DNA from: Abelmoschus esculentus
Lineage: Eukaryota > Streptophyta > Magnoliopsida > Malvales > Malvaceae
Length of the DNA: 64,000 bases
NCBI GenBank assembly: GCA_035048815.1
Contig: JAUCBN010000005.1
Location: 16,580,517 to 16,644,516 of the forward strand
Direction of reading: 5' to 3'
The notes beneath the pieces are model-generated. The model searched no databases and was not told where the DNA came from. It saw only the letters and a list, made by a program, of their open reading frames with translations. A program made the position numbers and the translations under genes. Of this stretch, positions 1 through 10,958 are shown one piece after another (position 1 is the stretch's first letter; each line of letters opens with the position of its first letter).

Positions 1-268
1 TTATATGGTTTAAATTGGTATAGTCTAGTTTTGTAAAAGTGATTGGTTGGTATAATGGTAACTAATATGCATAAGGTTAAGTTAAACTTTGAATAATAAT
101 TGAATTATATAATTGGTGAAAAAGATAACATAAGAATAAAAGTTTTAAACTGGCCCCTAAGTTTAACATGTCTTGATTTCAAATGCATAGTTTAATCTGT
201 CTGAACTTGTATAGTGTTAAATGTTTGAGTGACACTCCTAGCTCCTGAACCGTGTTAGGGGTGTTACA
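1..268 (+). repeat. Possible LTR 3' end fragment
   Basis: AT-rich non-coding sequence that ends in GGGGTGTTACA at 258-268, the kind of terminus seen on the chromovirus LTRs elsewhere in this window. No primer-binding site follows and the other end lies outside the window. The assignment is an inference from the terminus only. Confidence 0.25.
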
Positions 269-915
269 TTGTTCATGAAAGCTTGCATCTTTATCTTTAA
301 ACTTAGTTTATAAGAGGTCTTGAGAGATTGCATAGCTAAGGGGTTTGATTAGCTTAGACCTAGGGATAGGTAAGCTTAGATCACCATGAACAATGGGTTT
401 ACTGTTGGAAAATAGAATTCTAACTCACCTTAGAGATAAGGTAGAGTTTCAATGACTAAAATGATAGAATTTTATCAACATTAGAGGTTTTAGGGTTGAG
501 ATTGTGAGGTAATGCTCTATCATTTTTGACTGTTAGGCCTTTGACTAGGGATAGTGGAGGCCTTTTTAAGAAACTCTATTGAACATATATTTAAACCTGG
601 AAACAATGAGCATTTAGGATAAAAGTAAAGAAATTTCTATATTAAGCTTAGACAGTCTTTACCTGGAATATTCCTTCGTGTTTGTGATCATGTAGCTTTA
701 TCTTATTACTCCTTTTCTAACTTTATTTTGCTACAGTATTTTAGTGATGATTATAATTTTTCTTTAGCATATGTCTATACAAAATATATTGTTATCTTTT
801 ATGTGTGTTAATTACTTTTAAACTACCTAATTCTCATGAAAACGATCTCACTCACTCACTTTATTATTTATTCAATGTGTATACTTATACGAGATTGAAT
901 CATTTTACCTTGCAC
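269..915. other. Unassigned AT-rich sequence
   Basis: No convincing reading frame, RNA gene or repeat structure was seen here. The short open stretch near the right end runs into the LTR at 916 and is not credible as a gene. Confidence 0.5.
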
Positions 916-2717
916 TGTAACACCCCGTTTTTATCCCAAATCAAAACCTTAAATTTGATAAAATTCCCTAATTTTGAAACCCTAATTTGTGGAATTTTTG
1001 GATTAAAATCTATTTAAGTTAAAACAACCTTTTTGTTATTTTCTAAGTTTTTAGAGGTCACTTTAAGAAGTTGGTAAAGTGGGGACCTAAATTTACCCAT
1101 TAAGCGAAATATTTATTTTTTTCCATTTATCATTTGAAAGCCATATATTTTTTAGTCTACTTGTTCAACCATTTTTCTCTCTATATTCCTCTCCCCTTTT
1201 TGTTCATAGTTTTTTTCAATTTTTCTTTCCTTTTTGTTGCGAATCCTAATTGCGCCTTTGTGTGTTAGTAGGAGCCTATCCTTTTTTTCTCATTTCATTT
1301 AGTCTTATGGTGTGCTGATTGGTATATCTGATTTGGAAAAAAGGGGTTGAGGAAGGTTTTCTTTCTCGTTGGCTCAGTTCAGGGTAATAAGGGTTTAGAT
1401 TCGAGTTGGTGCAAGACTGAAAATCGTTAGAAAGGGGATTATGAAAGCTTAGAGAGATTTTAAAAATTCTAGGTTTTCCCGAGAAAATCTTTGAAATTCA
1501 AGATTTTTCAGAAAATTCTAGGAAATTCCAAATTTTCAAAAAAACTAGGAATTTCCAGATTTTCCCAAAAAAATCATTTTTCCTAGGAAAACCTGTTGAC
1601 CCATTGACCGATCCTACCCATTGACCATGTTGATGTCAATGTTTTTTTTGTTGACGTTATCGTTGACTTTTTACTAACATCAATGATGACTTTTTTGATC
1701 AATGCTGACATTAATGATGACTTTTTTTGATCCTGACCCACTTTATATGTTTCGACTTTTTGAGTCTGATGGCGTTGTTTGTTTTTCTATATTCGAACTA
1801 GAAGTGCTACTTTTAAGGTATTATTCTACGAGTATTAATCGAAAGTTTGACTTTTATCAGAGTCTAAATAAGTTTAATTGTTTGGTTCAAGTGACGTTGA
1901 TTCGGATACGACCTAAAATCTGGAAATCCTGTAGCTTCTAGGCAAGTGGTATCGAAACGGTATCCTATAATTTCGATACCCAGGCAAAATAACAAGGGAT
2001 GAACTGGAAAATAAGCCTGAGTATCAGAACGATAAGCTATAGTTTTGATACCGTATGATAAACAAAAGCAAGCGTATCGATATGCTGAACCTGAGTTCCA
2101 AAACCAATTTTTATAGTAGCAAATCGTATCGGAAGGGGGACCAAGCTATATCGAAACGCGGGCTTGTCACGTAGGACATTGAAAGAGTTGTCTTAGGCTT
2201 ATCGAAACACTTAAGTCCCATTTTGATACTTGGTATTTTTTTACTTTGGTATCAAAATAGGGCCAAGGGATTTCGATATCCATGACCTTTTAATGTCGTT
2301 ATAGGTTATGAAATAGTTTTACACCTTTACTAGTTAGTCGCAAAACATCTAGTAAGCAATTAAGTGACTTTTAGACCTTCTTTTAAGCTAAAAATTCACG
2401 AGCAAGCATGTAACGAACTTAATTAATTATTAGTAACTTTAATTTCACATTTAGACCTTAAAATTCTAGAAATTTATAATTAAGTCCCTAAAACTTATTC
2501 GGTTAAATTATGACTCGTTTCTTATCGAATTCCGCTGCATTTGAACTTAATCCTTGCATGAACATGTAGGATTTAATTAAAACATCTAGATAAAATAAAA
2601 AGGTACCATTAAAATTCTTAGGGTCGTTTATCGGGGTGAATCTCCAAATTAGATTTGGTATTCCCCTTTTAGCTCGTTCTAGTCAAATGGCGTCTAAAAC
2701 GGGTCAAGGGGGTTACA
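916..2717 (+). mobile_element. Ty3/gypsy chromovirus-type LTR, apparently solo
   Basis: It starts TGTAACACCCC and ends GGGGGTTACA, the same termini as the flanking repeats of the complete chromoviruses in this window. The inside has the same order of parts: an early block of AGATTTTCCCGAGAAAATCT-like inverted repeats (about 1465-1580), then a TTGAC-rich block (about 1595-1735). A cluster of TATCGATA-like palindromes follows (1945-2290). No internal coding region follows, so it is probably a solo LTR. The flanks TGCAC and AAGGG do not match, so there is no visible target duplication. Confidence 0.6.
1945..2290. repeat. Cluster of TATCGATA-like palindromes
   Basis: About ten copies of variants of TATCGAAAC, TTTCGATACC and GTATCGATAT lie in both orientations within 350 bp, inside the LTR at 916-2717. 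The spacing is irregular. Confidence 0.6.
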
Positions 2718-2726
2718 AAGGGCGAG

Positions 2727-3311
2727 ATGGTCAAATCCAAACATGAATCAAAGAATAAGATGAAGGATTCCACAAGAGCAACAAAAAAGGGATTATCTTC
2801 AAATAAGGCATATGTGGCAACATGGAGTAATGAAGACTCAACTGATCAAGATGAAGTAGACCATTTATGCTTCATGACCCTCAATGAAGGAAGTTAATTT
2901 CTAACTCATCCAATTTAAAAACCTATATTTTTGATGAGTTACAAAAAACTTGTGATGAATTGACTTGTGAATTCAAGGCTTCATTTTCTAAAAAAATTAA
3001 AATTGAAATTAGATAATGATTTGCTCTTAAAAACTAATTTTTAATTTAAAGTAAAAATAAAAGATTTTGAACTTAAGGTTTCAACTTACAAAATTTGCTT
3101 CAAGAACAAGAAAAAGGTCATAAAATTGAAATTGATGATCTTAAAATGAAATTTGTATACCAAAAATTACTTGATTGTCTTTATTTAGGTGTGATGAAAC
3201 CTTGATCAACAAAATGGTGAATTAATGGAGAGCTCTATACACAAGGAAGAACACTTGGATAAGAAAGGCTTCAAATCCCCTATTTGTTTCAAGTGTGGTA
3301 AAAAATAGTTG
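2727..3311 (+). pseudogene. Ty1/copia gag fragment
   Basis: A 56-codon open stretch (2727-2897) ends in a basic run followed by AYVATWSNEDS and the acidic DQDEVDHLCFMTL. This matches, from family knowledge, the linker after the zinc knuckle of plant copia Gag proteins. After the stop, lysine- and glutamate-rich coiled-coil-like sequence continues in shifting frames to about 3311, where ICFKCGKK resembles the start of a second CCHC motif. No LTR, integrase or reverse transcriptase is attached, so this is a short broken remnant. It lies directly against the end of the LTR at 2717. Confidence 0.45.
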
Positions 3312-4146
3312 AATTTCTCTTTGTTTGATTTATTTATTTTAAATCAACTTATTTATCATATATTTGTTGGACTAACAGTTTTTGATGTTTTGAGTAAGAG
3401 GACAATTATTTTTTCTTTAAAACTCTATTATTATGGATTTTAAAGGTTTCAAGCATTGTTTAAACCATTTTTGATATAACAAATGGAGAATAATGTTTTA
3501 AAAATTGAGTTTCCAAATGAATAAGGAGGAATTTTAATGACTCTAAAACTTTAATCTCTTATTTAATATTTGTTTTTATTAAGGGGAGGAAACTCAAAAT
3601 CAAAATTTTCAAGTTGGTTTTACTGTATCAAAAAGGTGAAGATTATTGACATATTATTTTGATATAATAATTAAACAATAATTTTGGACTAATCTGAAAA
3701 GAATTTAAAATTGTTTTTAAGTCCAAACAACTTAAAATTAAGTTTGAGATGTTTTCAAAAAAGTTTTGAAAGTATTCAAGACGTTTTAATGAGCCAAACT
3801 TATGATTTCTGCACAGGTGTACTGATACGGTTGTCTATGTATTGATACGAGGTAGGTTTCAGTTATAATAATTTTTCATTATTGAAGACTCATGACAATA
3901 TAGGCTCTAATCGTACTGATACGAATAGGTGTACCGATATGTCTTACTCTTGTACCGACACCCAATGCTTTTAAACTTTCAACGGCTAGTTTTATGCAAC
4001 ATACTGTTCCAGCGTATCGATCTATCGTACCAATACGGGTAGACCTTATGTTAAGTTGATCACACAATGATTTTGGCCGAGAGGTGTGTGTGAATTGACT
4101 ATAAAAAAATTGTTGGAAGATTTTTGGTAAAATGGAAGAAATTAAA
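3312..4146. other. Non-coding sequence with scattered palindromes
   Basis: AT-rich and without a credible gene. Between about 3815 and 4045 there are several variants of GTACTGATACG, GTACCGATAC and GCGTATCGATC, a looser version of the clusters at 1945-2290 and 5025-5290. Confidence 0.5.
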
Positions 4147-5024
4147 TGTAATGACCCGGATTTAGATCCGAGTGTCGGGTTAACTCGAGGGGTTTGGGCT
4201 TCGATTTTGGGCCCCGAGTTTAGTGGTTTCGGGCCTCAAGTTAGTGTTGGGCCTTGTTGGGTCTTGTTGTGTTAGGTTTTTAAGTGGTAAGTTAGGGACA
4301 TTTTAGTAAATGCTAAAAACGATAAAAGAGAGGAAGGGGTGTTATGTTTTGTGTAGAGGAATCAGTGGGTGAAGTCACCCTTTATCTTCGTCCTCTTCTC
4401 CATCTTTTTCCTCTTAAACAAGCTGAGTAAAAGGTGAAATCTTGTTGTTCTTGGATAGGAATCACGTTTTTAAGGTTAAGGGTAAGTTCTATGTCTTGTG
4501 GAGATCTATAAAAAGAGGTAACGATGAGTTGGTTTGGTGAAGTTGAAGGTTTTAGTGGGGTTTAGGGTGTAATCCGGGAATGAAGCTTTGAGGGCTGTTT
4601 TTATGTTTCTTGATGTTTTTAAGAGTTAGAGATATCCTTGGATGTGTCTAAGAGTTGGTTTAACCTCTTCCTTGTAGAGAAACAAGTGGAGGACCCATCT
4701 TCGAGCTTGGGTGGAGGAAGATCTTGACAAGAGAGGAGCTCGGGTTTTGGTTGCTGTTTGCAAAGATTGGTACTCCCAACTCTTATCTTCTATCAAGCAT
4801 GTCATGGTAGATTGTATTTTATTTATTTTCATGTGTGTATGCTTGGTTTGAAGCTTTGGGCCTTAAATGGTGAAATTCGTATCTATGAGATTGATAACTG
4901 AAAAATGATGTTAAAACACTCTAAACATCATTAATAATTAGTAGGAACACTTTAAGATCAATTAGATTAAATTTGGGAATGATTCTTAGGAATTTTCAAG
5001 TAAAATATGTAGGTTCTTGCAGGG

Positions 5025-5290
5025 GGTATCGATACCGGTGGCCCGTGTATCGATACCCTAGAGGGAAAAATAAGCTAATAGGGCATATGTATCGGAACAT
5101 GTTTCGATACCAAACCCTCTAGTGACTTCTTCGATTCTATACCAGTATCGAATCGAGTAATCCCCATTTCGTTAACTTTGAAATTGGTCAAAGAGTATCG
5201 ATACCAATATCGATATCAGTGTTTCGATACCCTCTTTGGGTGGGTATCGATGCAGGATGTTTCGATATCCCACCTAAGGTTATCGGTTCC
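5025..5290. repeat. Dense GTATCGATAC palindrome cluster
   Basis: About a dozen copies in 265 bp, including perfect GGTATCGATACC at the left end and variants such as TTTCGATACC, TATCGATATC and TATCGGAAC. Because the motif is nearly self-complementary, many pairs could fold. Confidence 0.7.
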
Positions 5291-5587
5291 CCTGTGTAAT
5301 CTTGCCAAATTTGAGTAGAGAATTGAGTTTGGTGATTGTAATAAATAGTCCCCTTTAATCTTAAAAGTATGAAATGGATTATTAAACCAAAATCAATAAT
5401 TATAATCCTAAAAGACTAAATTGAGATAATCTTAATACGTCTTGTTGTGCTAAGATCCTAGGTGGATCGTTTGTGTGGTTTGAGTCCTTGTGTGATGGAA
5501 AATCGGATATCCAAAAATGTATCAACATGTCAAAGGCCATCCGATGTAACATTCTGGGTGATGAATTGACGATCATCCTAAATGTAG

Positions 5588-5705
5588 AATCTCGATGCTG
5601 TGTGGATGCGAGCCTCAAATCCTGGAAGTAAGATTTCGATTTTGTGTGAACGCGAGCCTCATCCTTGAGTATGGGATCCCGATACTGTATGGACACGAGA
5701 CTTAC
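5588..5705 (+). repeat. Short tandem repeat, about 40 bp, three units
   Basis: Three diverged units share the pattern GAATCTCGATGCTGTGTGGATGCGAGCC, written here as the pieces GATYYCGAT, TGTGTG and ACGCGAGCCTC. Reading frames through it on either strand are by-products of the repeat. Confidence 0.5.
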
Positions 5706-5810
5706 TACCTAGTGTGTTTGTTTGATATGTATATTGATGAGTATTTAAGAAGGTTATTATTTACTATTCTTTTCCTAAACAATATGTACTCATTACCCAC
5801 TAATTTGAAC

Positions 5811-7052
5811 TGATACATATACTTATTGTTCAATAATTGATATTATGCTACCACAGCAGATAAAGATGATATTTGTGAGAAAAGAAGGCTTTATGGCATA
5901 TTTTTGTATAGCTGCAGGAATTACCTGCCGAGGTAGTAGCATTGCCGAAGGCAGAAGCAATGCCGCGACAACAGAAGTTCCAGTACTGATGTTGGACGAT
6001 TAAAATAGAAAAATGAGCTGAGAATGCCTAGACTTGAAGCATTTGGATTGGAGCAGATTAGCACGTGAAAAGATCAAGTCAAAGGCCATGCGGGAATAGT
6101 CTTCTAGATAGAATTAAACTTAGAAATATTATATTTTTATTATCTGTTTCCTACTACAAGTTATATTCTACTTAGGAAAAGTTACCCTAGGTCAAGATTA
6201 TAAATATATGAGCCGTCCAAATGTATAAAAGAGTCGAATTAAAGAGAAAGCTTTACCCTAAGAATTGTGTTCTTCACTACAATATGTTCTAAGCTTTCTT
6301 AGGGTTACGTGAAGGTTGTTGAATATTAGTGTGAGAAGATTGTATTTTGTTTCTTTGTTTCAATACAATAAGAATATCAAAGTTTACTTATCATATTGCC
6401 ATTCTTTGTTCTTACATTCAAACTCGAGAGAGGAGCTTGTAAGTAATTCATTTATCTAATATCGAGAGAGTTAGATTCACGAAAGGGGTAAGTGCGGTGT
6501 TGTAGACACTAACTCGGCCTAAAGATAGATTAAGAGTTTCAGCGGTTAAAAGAAGTGTGAGATTGGTTGGTGATTATAATTGATTCACGCCTAGAGGTAT
6601 CATCAAGGACTGATCATCAACTATATTTCGACTTAGAGATAAGCGGAATCATTCAAGGATACTTTGCCGAACTTTGGTAAATCTGCCCAAGAGCAAGAGA
6701 TTGCCGCGACAGAGAATATTGTCGCTGCCGAGACAGTATTTGCAGTACTGCTGAGGCAGTGCAGTGCCATTGTATTGAACAAGAACATATCAATCGAATC
6801 CACTATATGACACAACTAGATCCTACCTATTCTCTCTATTTGTTCTCAACCTTTTATTTAAGCTTTTGTTCTTTAGTTATTCAACAAATCTTTTTACTTG
6901 TGTTTTTATTTTATTAACTTCAAAAGCAAGGAAGGAGAATGAGGCATATTAAGTACACCAGTCCCTGTGGGGAACGATATTTGATAAATACTTAAATTTA
7001 TATTACTTGACGTGTACACTTGCACTTAATTGCGCTTTTATTACACACATCA
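5811..7052 (+). repeat. 5' LTR of copy A
   Basis: It ends ACACACATCA directly before the primer-binding site. It is alignable by eye with the LTR at 38140-39430 (reverse strand), including the GCCGCGACAG and TGCCGAGGCAG motifs at 5925-5965 and 6700-6770. Confidence 0.6.
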
Positions 7053-7058
7053 AGTTTT

Positions 7059-7076
7059 TGGCGCTGTTGTCGGGGA
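7059..7076 (+). other. Primer-binding site, Athila/Tat type
   Basis: TGGCGCTGTTGTCGGGGA starts seven bases after the LTR end. It resembles the TGGCGCCGTTGCCGGGGA site that I recall as typical of Athila/Tat elements. The copy on the other strand at 38116-38133 differs at two or three positions. Confidence 0.7.
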
Positions 7077-7172
7077 CTGACAACTAAATTTTGTTTTCTT
7101 TAATTTTCTTTCTTTTAAGTATCTTAAAAAAATATTTTTTAAAAAATTTTTAATCCATTTTATCTTTGGTGT

Positions 7173-9674
7173 ATGACCAGGGCTAACCTTAGCACTCCCT
7201 TACGTGATATCGACCCAAAAATCGAAAGGACTTATCAAAGACTGAGAAGACAAATTCAAGGAGCCATGGCAGTGAATCCAGGAAATCAGAACCTACATGA
7301 AAGCATTGGAGGCCAGTAACAACAACCTCTGCCGCAACCATTACCGTGACAGCTAACTGTCAGATACTTTATGGTAGAAGATTTAAATGGACTAAACCCT
7401 GAAGTTGTTACACTAGAGATTGAGGCAACCCACTTTGAACTTAAACCAGTAATGTTCAATATGCTCAATACTATTGGACAATTCAGTGGGACTACAACAG
7501 AAGATGCTAGGAAGCATCTCAAATCCTTCATGGAAGTATGTAATTCTTTCAAAATCCAAGGAGTACATGAAGATACTTTGAGGCTGAAACTCTTCCCCTA
7601 TTCACTGAGGGATAGGGCCAAAACCTGGTTAAATAGTACTCCGGCAGGATCAATTGGATCTTGGAATGAACTCTGACGAGAATTCATTACGAAATTTAAC
7701 CCTACAAATTTCTATGATAGAATCCGTAATGAAATCACTTCATTTAGATAGGCTGATGACGAACCTATGTACGAGGCTTGGGAACGCTACAGAGAGTTAC
7801 TGAACATATGTCCACTATATGGATTCCCATTATAGACGCAAGTAACCATGTTCTATAATGCCATCAATGCCCCGACTAGAATGATGTTGGATGCCTCAGC
7901 TAACGACATACTCCTTGACAAGGCCCCGGAAGAAGCTATAAAGATTTTGAATAAACTCTCAAGGAACGATTTTCAATTTCTTATTTCTAGACAAGGAGGA
8001 TTAAGACGTCATGCCACAGTAAATGAATTAGAAACCAATAATTCGGTGGCAGCACAATTGGCATCATTAACAAAAATGGTTCAGAACATGCAAGTACAAC
8101 AAAATACTCAAGAAGTGAAGGCTATAAATTCTTCTAAATATATGTAAGACGAGGAAACTGGATTTTATGTGGGAAATTATAACTAGAATGACAATATGAT
8201 GTCAAATACATACAATACGGCTTGGAAAAGGTACCCAAACTTTTCATGGAGCAACCCAAACAATGCCTTAAACCCCACCAACCAGACCTCTAATTATCGG
8301 CCACTACCGCAGCAGCAGATGCATTAACAGCAACAACCTATGAATTCAATAGAGAATACTCTCAATGCCTTTATTATAAAAACTCAATCATATATGGCTG
8401 AGAAAAATAATTTCATGAAGAAGACTGATGACTTCATGAACAGAACAAAGATGAGGCTACAAAACCAAGATACTGCAATAAAATCATTAGAAACCTAAAT
8501 TGGTCAATTCGCTATAAGACAAAATACAAGACCACAAGGGGGATTACCTAGTAATACTGAAGTTGCTAAGGGAATGGGCCATGAATAGTTCAAGACAATC
8601 ACAACAAGAAGTGGCCTACAACTGAAAGAAACAATGAGCAATTCAGCAACCAAAGCTCCACAAACAATACAAGAATATACAAATAAGGAGGACTTGGATG
8701 CTGAACAGACTGAGCACAAAGACAAATTCCCAGTAGAAAGCTCGACAACACCTGTACTTCCTGCCGAGGCAACAAGACAAACAATGGTCCCAAGTATTAA
8801 ATTCCAATCTAATGAAACCCTGGATGAAATGAGACCACCACCACCTTTCTCATAAAGGCTGAACAAACAGAAACAGGACCATCAATTTAAGAAATTTCTT
8901 GATATTCTGAAACAAGTCCACATCAACTTGCCACTTGTTGAGGTAATTGAATAGATTCCCAACTATGCTAAATTCTTGAAGGACATTTTGTCTAAAAGGA
9001 AGAGGCTAGGTGAGTTTGAGACAGTGGAAACAACTGAAGGGTGCATGACAATGTTACATAATCGCATGCCACCCAAATTGAAGGACCCTGGCTGTTTTAC
9101 CATACCTTGTGTGATTGGGAATAACTATGAAGGAAAGACCCTATGTGACCTTGGAGCAAGCATCAACCTAATGTCCAATTTAGTTTTCTAAAAACTTAAC
9201 ATAAGAAGGGCAAAATGAACAACAGTGCTGCTCTAACTTGCGGATTGATCATATATATACCCCGTAGAAAAAATCGAGGACATACTGGTAAGAGTCGATA
9301 AATTTATTTTTCCAGCTGACTTTCTTGTCATTGATTGTGAAGCAGATGAAAAAGCACCGATCATCCTGGGTAGACCTTTCCTTGCTACTGGACGCACCTT
9401 AATTGATGTGGAGAATGGAGAGTTGACTATGAGGGTCAATGACCAACAAGTCAAACTTAATGCCTTCCACAATCTAAATAATTTTGAGGATCCAGAAGTG
9501 TGCAAAGCCATCTATGCCACAAACACCAAAATATCTTGCCTTGGCAGTATGCTCGGCAGAATGTTTGGAAAAAGAATTAAATCAATACAGAGGTTGCACA
9601 CACAGAAGAACCTGATAAGAATGGCCAACTATCACAGAAACATCATCTTGGCCATAAAGAGAGGGGAAAATTAG
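7173..9674 (+). pseudogene. Decayed gag-protease polyprotein, copy A
   Basis: A single reading frame of 834 codons is held from ATG 7173 to TAG 9674 with about sixteen in-frame stops and no frameshift. The Gag part (codons 60-330) contains the Athila-type core: TEDARKHLKSFMEVCNSF, then LRLKLFPYSLRDRAKTWLN. A basic and acidic linker follows. The retropepsin part has CDLGASINLMS around codon 660, carrying the catalytic Asp, and ILGRPFLATGRTLIDV about 90 codons later. The frame ends with LGSMLGR and a basic tail, with no reverse transcriptase. Most stops can be explained by single transitions (CAG to TAG, CGA to TGA, TGG to TGA). The protein would have formed particles and cleaved itself; this copy cannot. 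Confidence 0.8.
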
Positions 9675-10224
9675 GAGATGCATTTTCATGCACTCCTCTA
9701 GTAACTTAATTTCTTCCCTACTCTTTATATTATTATATTAGGATTAATTTAGGTTAATAATTTTAAAATTTAGTTTTTATTTATTCATTTAAGTATATCA
9801 ATAATTATCTTTAAAATATTTTTATCTCATTTCGTTTTTAGGATAATAAATCAAGAATAACAGAGAAACAGTGCACAGTAGGAAGTCCACTACTGCGACA
9901 ATACACAGTGTTAGAGCCGCAGCAGTTCTAACGGGTAGAAACAGTGTAACGGTTATCTATCGAATTTTCTGCCATGACAGTTAATGCCAGCAGGCAGTTA
10001 ATATTTGAAACGGCAGAAAAGCCAAACGGCTAGAATCCAAACAGCTATATCTGCCGAGGCCTATATAAGCAACTTCCTTGTTGAAACTATTCACTTTGCA
10101 TTCTTTGTTAATCTTGCCAAATCTTCCTTACAATACTCTCTGCAATCTTACCTGCATTCTTGCATTTTTTAGATCAATTTTCAAAGAATCTCTCATCAAT
10201 ATCCCAAATATTCAAGAATCATCC
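9675..10224 (+). promoter_or_regulatory. Spacer with internal promoter for ORF2
   Basis: TATATAA at 10062-10068 follows GGCC and lies 157-163 nt upstream of the ORF2 start codon. The minus-strand relative has GGCCTATAAAA at the same distance (26243-26249 to 26090). Both spacers also share a GCTATCTATCGAA-like block and AACGGCTAG upstream. This suggests that ORF2 has its own promoter; transcription is not shown by the sequence. Confidence 0.55.
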
Positions 10225-10956
10225 ATGGCCGCTTACAACCGCTTCTATCCTGCCGGTGTTGCTAAAAGGTTCAACATATCATTTGTTGCTCAGCAGCTAT
10301 GGGAGGCGCAAGGTTTCCAACATTCTAATGAACACAACTATGACATTGAACCCTTCTTGATGGATAAAATCAAATATCAAGATTGAGAAATCTTATGCCT
10401 ACAGCCTCCCACAGCAAACGCAAAACTTGTGCGTGAATTCTATGCACATATGTCGAGTGAAGGCAACCTATTTATTCACTGTCGGGGCAAGCCAGTCGCC
10501 CTTAATGCCGAGATAATCAACCAGCACTACGACCTTGCCCCTACACGCGATAAACATGGTGAATTCTATGAAGAAGTCACTAATGAGGATTATGAAGAAA
10601 TCAAGAATGAACTTTGTTACGACAACACTCCATGGGAAACCGGTGTCCATAAGGCTTGTGTAACAAGGCTCAGCCTCAAGCCCGAAGCCAAGCTTTGGTG
10701 CACATTTGTCAAGAGACGTCTCATGCCTACATCTCACAACAACACAATTGATAGAAGAAGATTGATGCTCATCCACTCAATCATCAACAAGAGGACCATA
10801 GATGTTGGAGAGATTATTCTTCAAGAAATTTATGATTGCGGTAAGAAATAAGAAGGTCCTTTATATTTCCCTTCTTTAATCTTTTCCTTTTGCATTGCTG
10901 CATGTGTTCCAATAGAAGAAACAAATGAATACACAAATCAACGGCAAGGCTAGACT
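10225..10956 (+). pseudogene. ORF2, 'putative plant transposon protein' domain, copy A
   Basis: The frame opens MAAYNRFYPAGVAKRF and runs through KLVREFYAHMS, RGKPVALNAEIINQHY, WCTFVKRRLMPTSHN and RRRLMLIHSII. It then reaches IDVGEIILQEI. This order matches the domain Pfam calls putative plant transposon protein (PF20167, from memory), whose biochemical role is unknown. One TGA replaces a Trp codon after KIKYQD (about 10384). A TAA at 10849 cuts the frame, but readable homology to the minus-strand relative continues to about 10956, where the element is truncated. The start is the ATG with the conserved N-terminus, 160 nt after the TATA box. Confidence 0.7.
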
Positions 10957-10958
10957 AG

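Larger units (their letters stand above)
4147..5810 (+). mobile_element. LTR-like block of a TGTAATGACCCGG family
   Basis: It begins TGTAATGACCCGG, and its first 400 bp resemble the reverse complement of 39431-40024 (ACCCGAG, CGGGTTAACYCGAG and similar blocks). It contains the densest palindrome cluster of the window and a short tandem repeat. The right boundary is inferred from the start of the next element near 5811. No coding region belongs to it. Confidence 0.45.
5811..10958 (+). mobile_element. Athila-like element lacking RT/integrase, copy A
   Basis: In order: LTR, primer-binding site, one long gag-protease frame, 550 bp of spacer with a TATA box, then a second ORF. No reverse transcriptase, RNase H or integrase lies between protease and ORF2. 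A minus-strand relative (23374-39430) has the same order, so this is a family structure and not a local deletion. Homology to that relative stops near 10958, where unrelated sequence begins, so the 3' end and 3' LTR are missing. The left boundary is uncertain by about 30 bp, since the usual TGATAAGTGC start is absent. Confidence 0.7.

Noticed and set aside
5025..5290. TATCGATA as the insect DREF promoter element
   Set aside because: The match is to an animal factor with no known role in plants at this site; the repeats are treated as an LTR feature of unknown function.
5811..5840. Exact LTR start TGATACATAT for Athila-like copy A
   Set aside because: The other LTRs of the family start TGATAAGTGC, and homology only begins near 5840, so the start may be a chance TG; kept as approximate.
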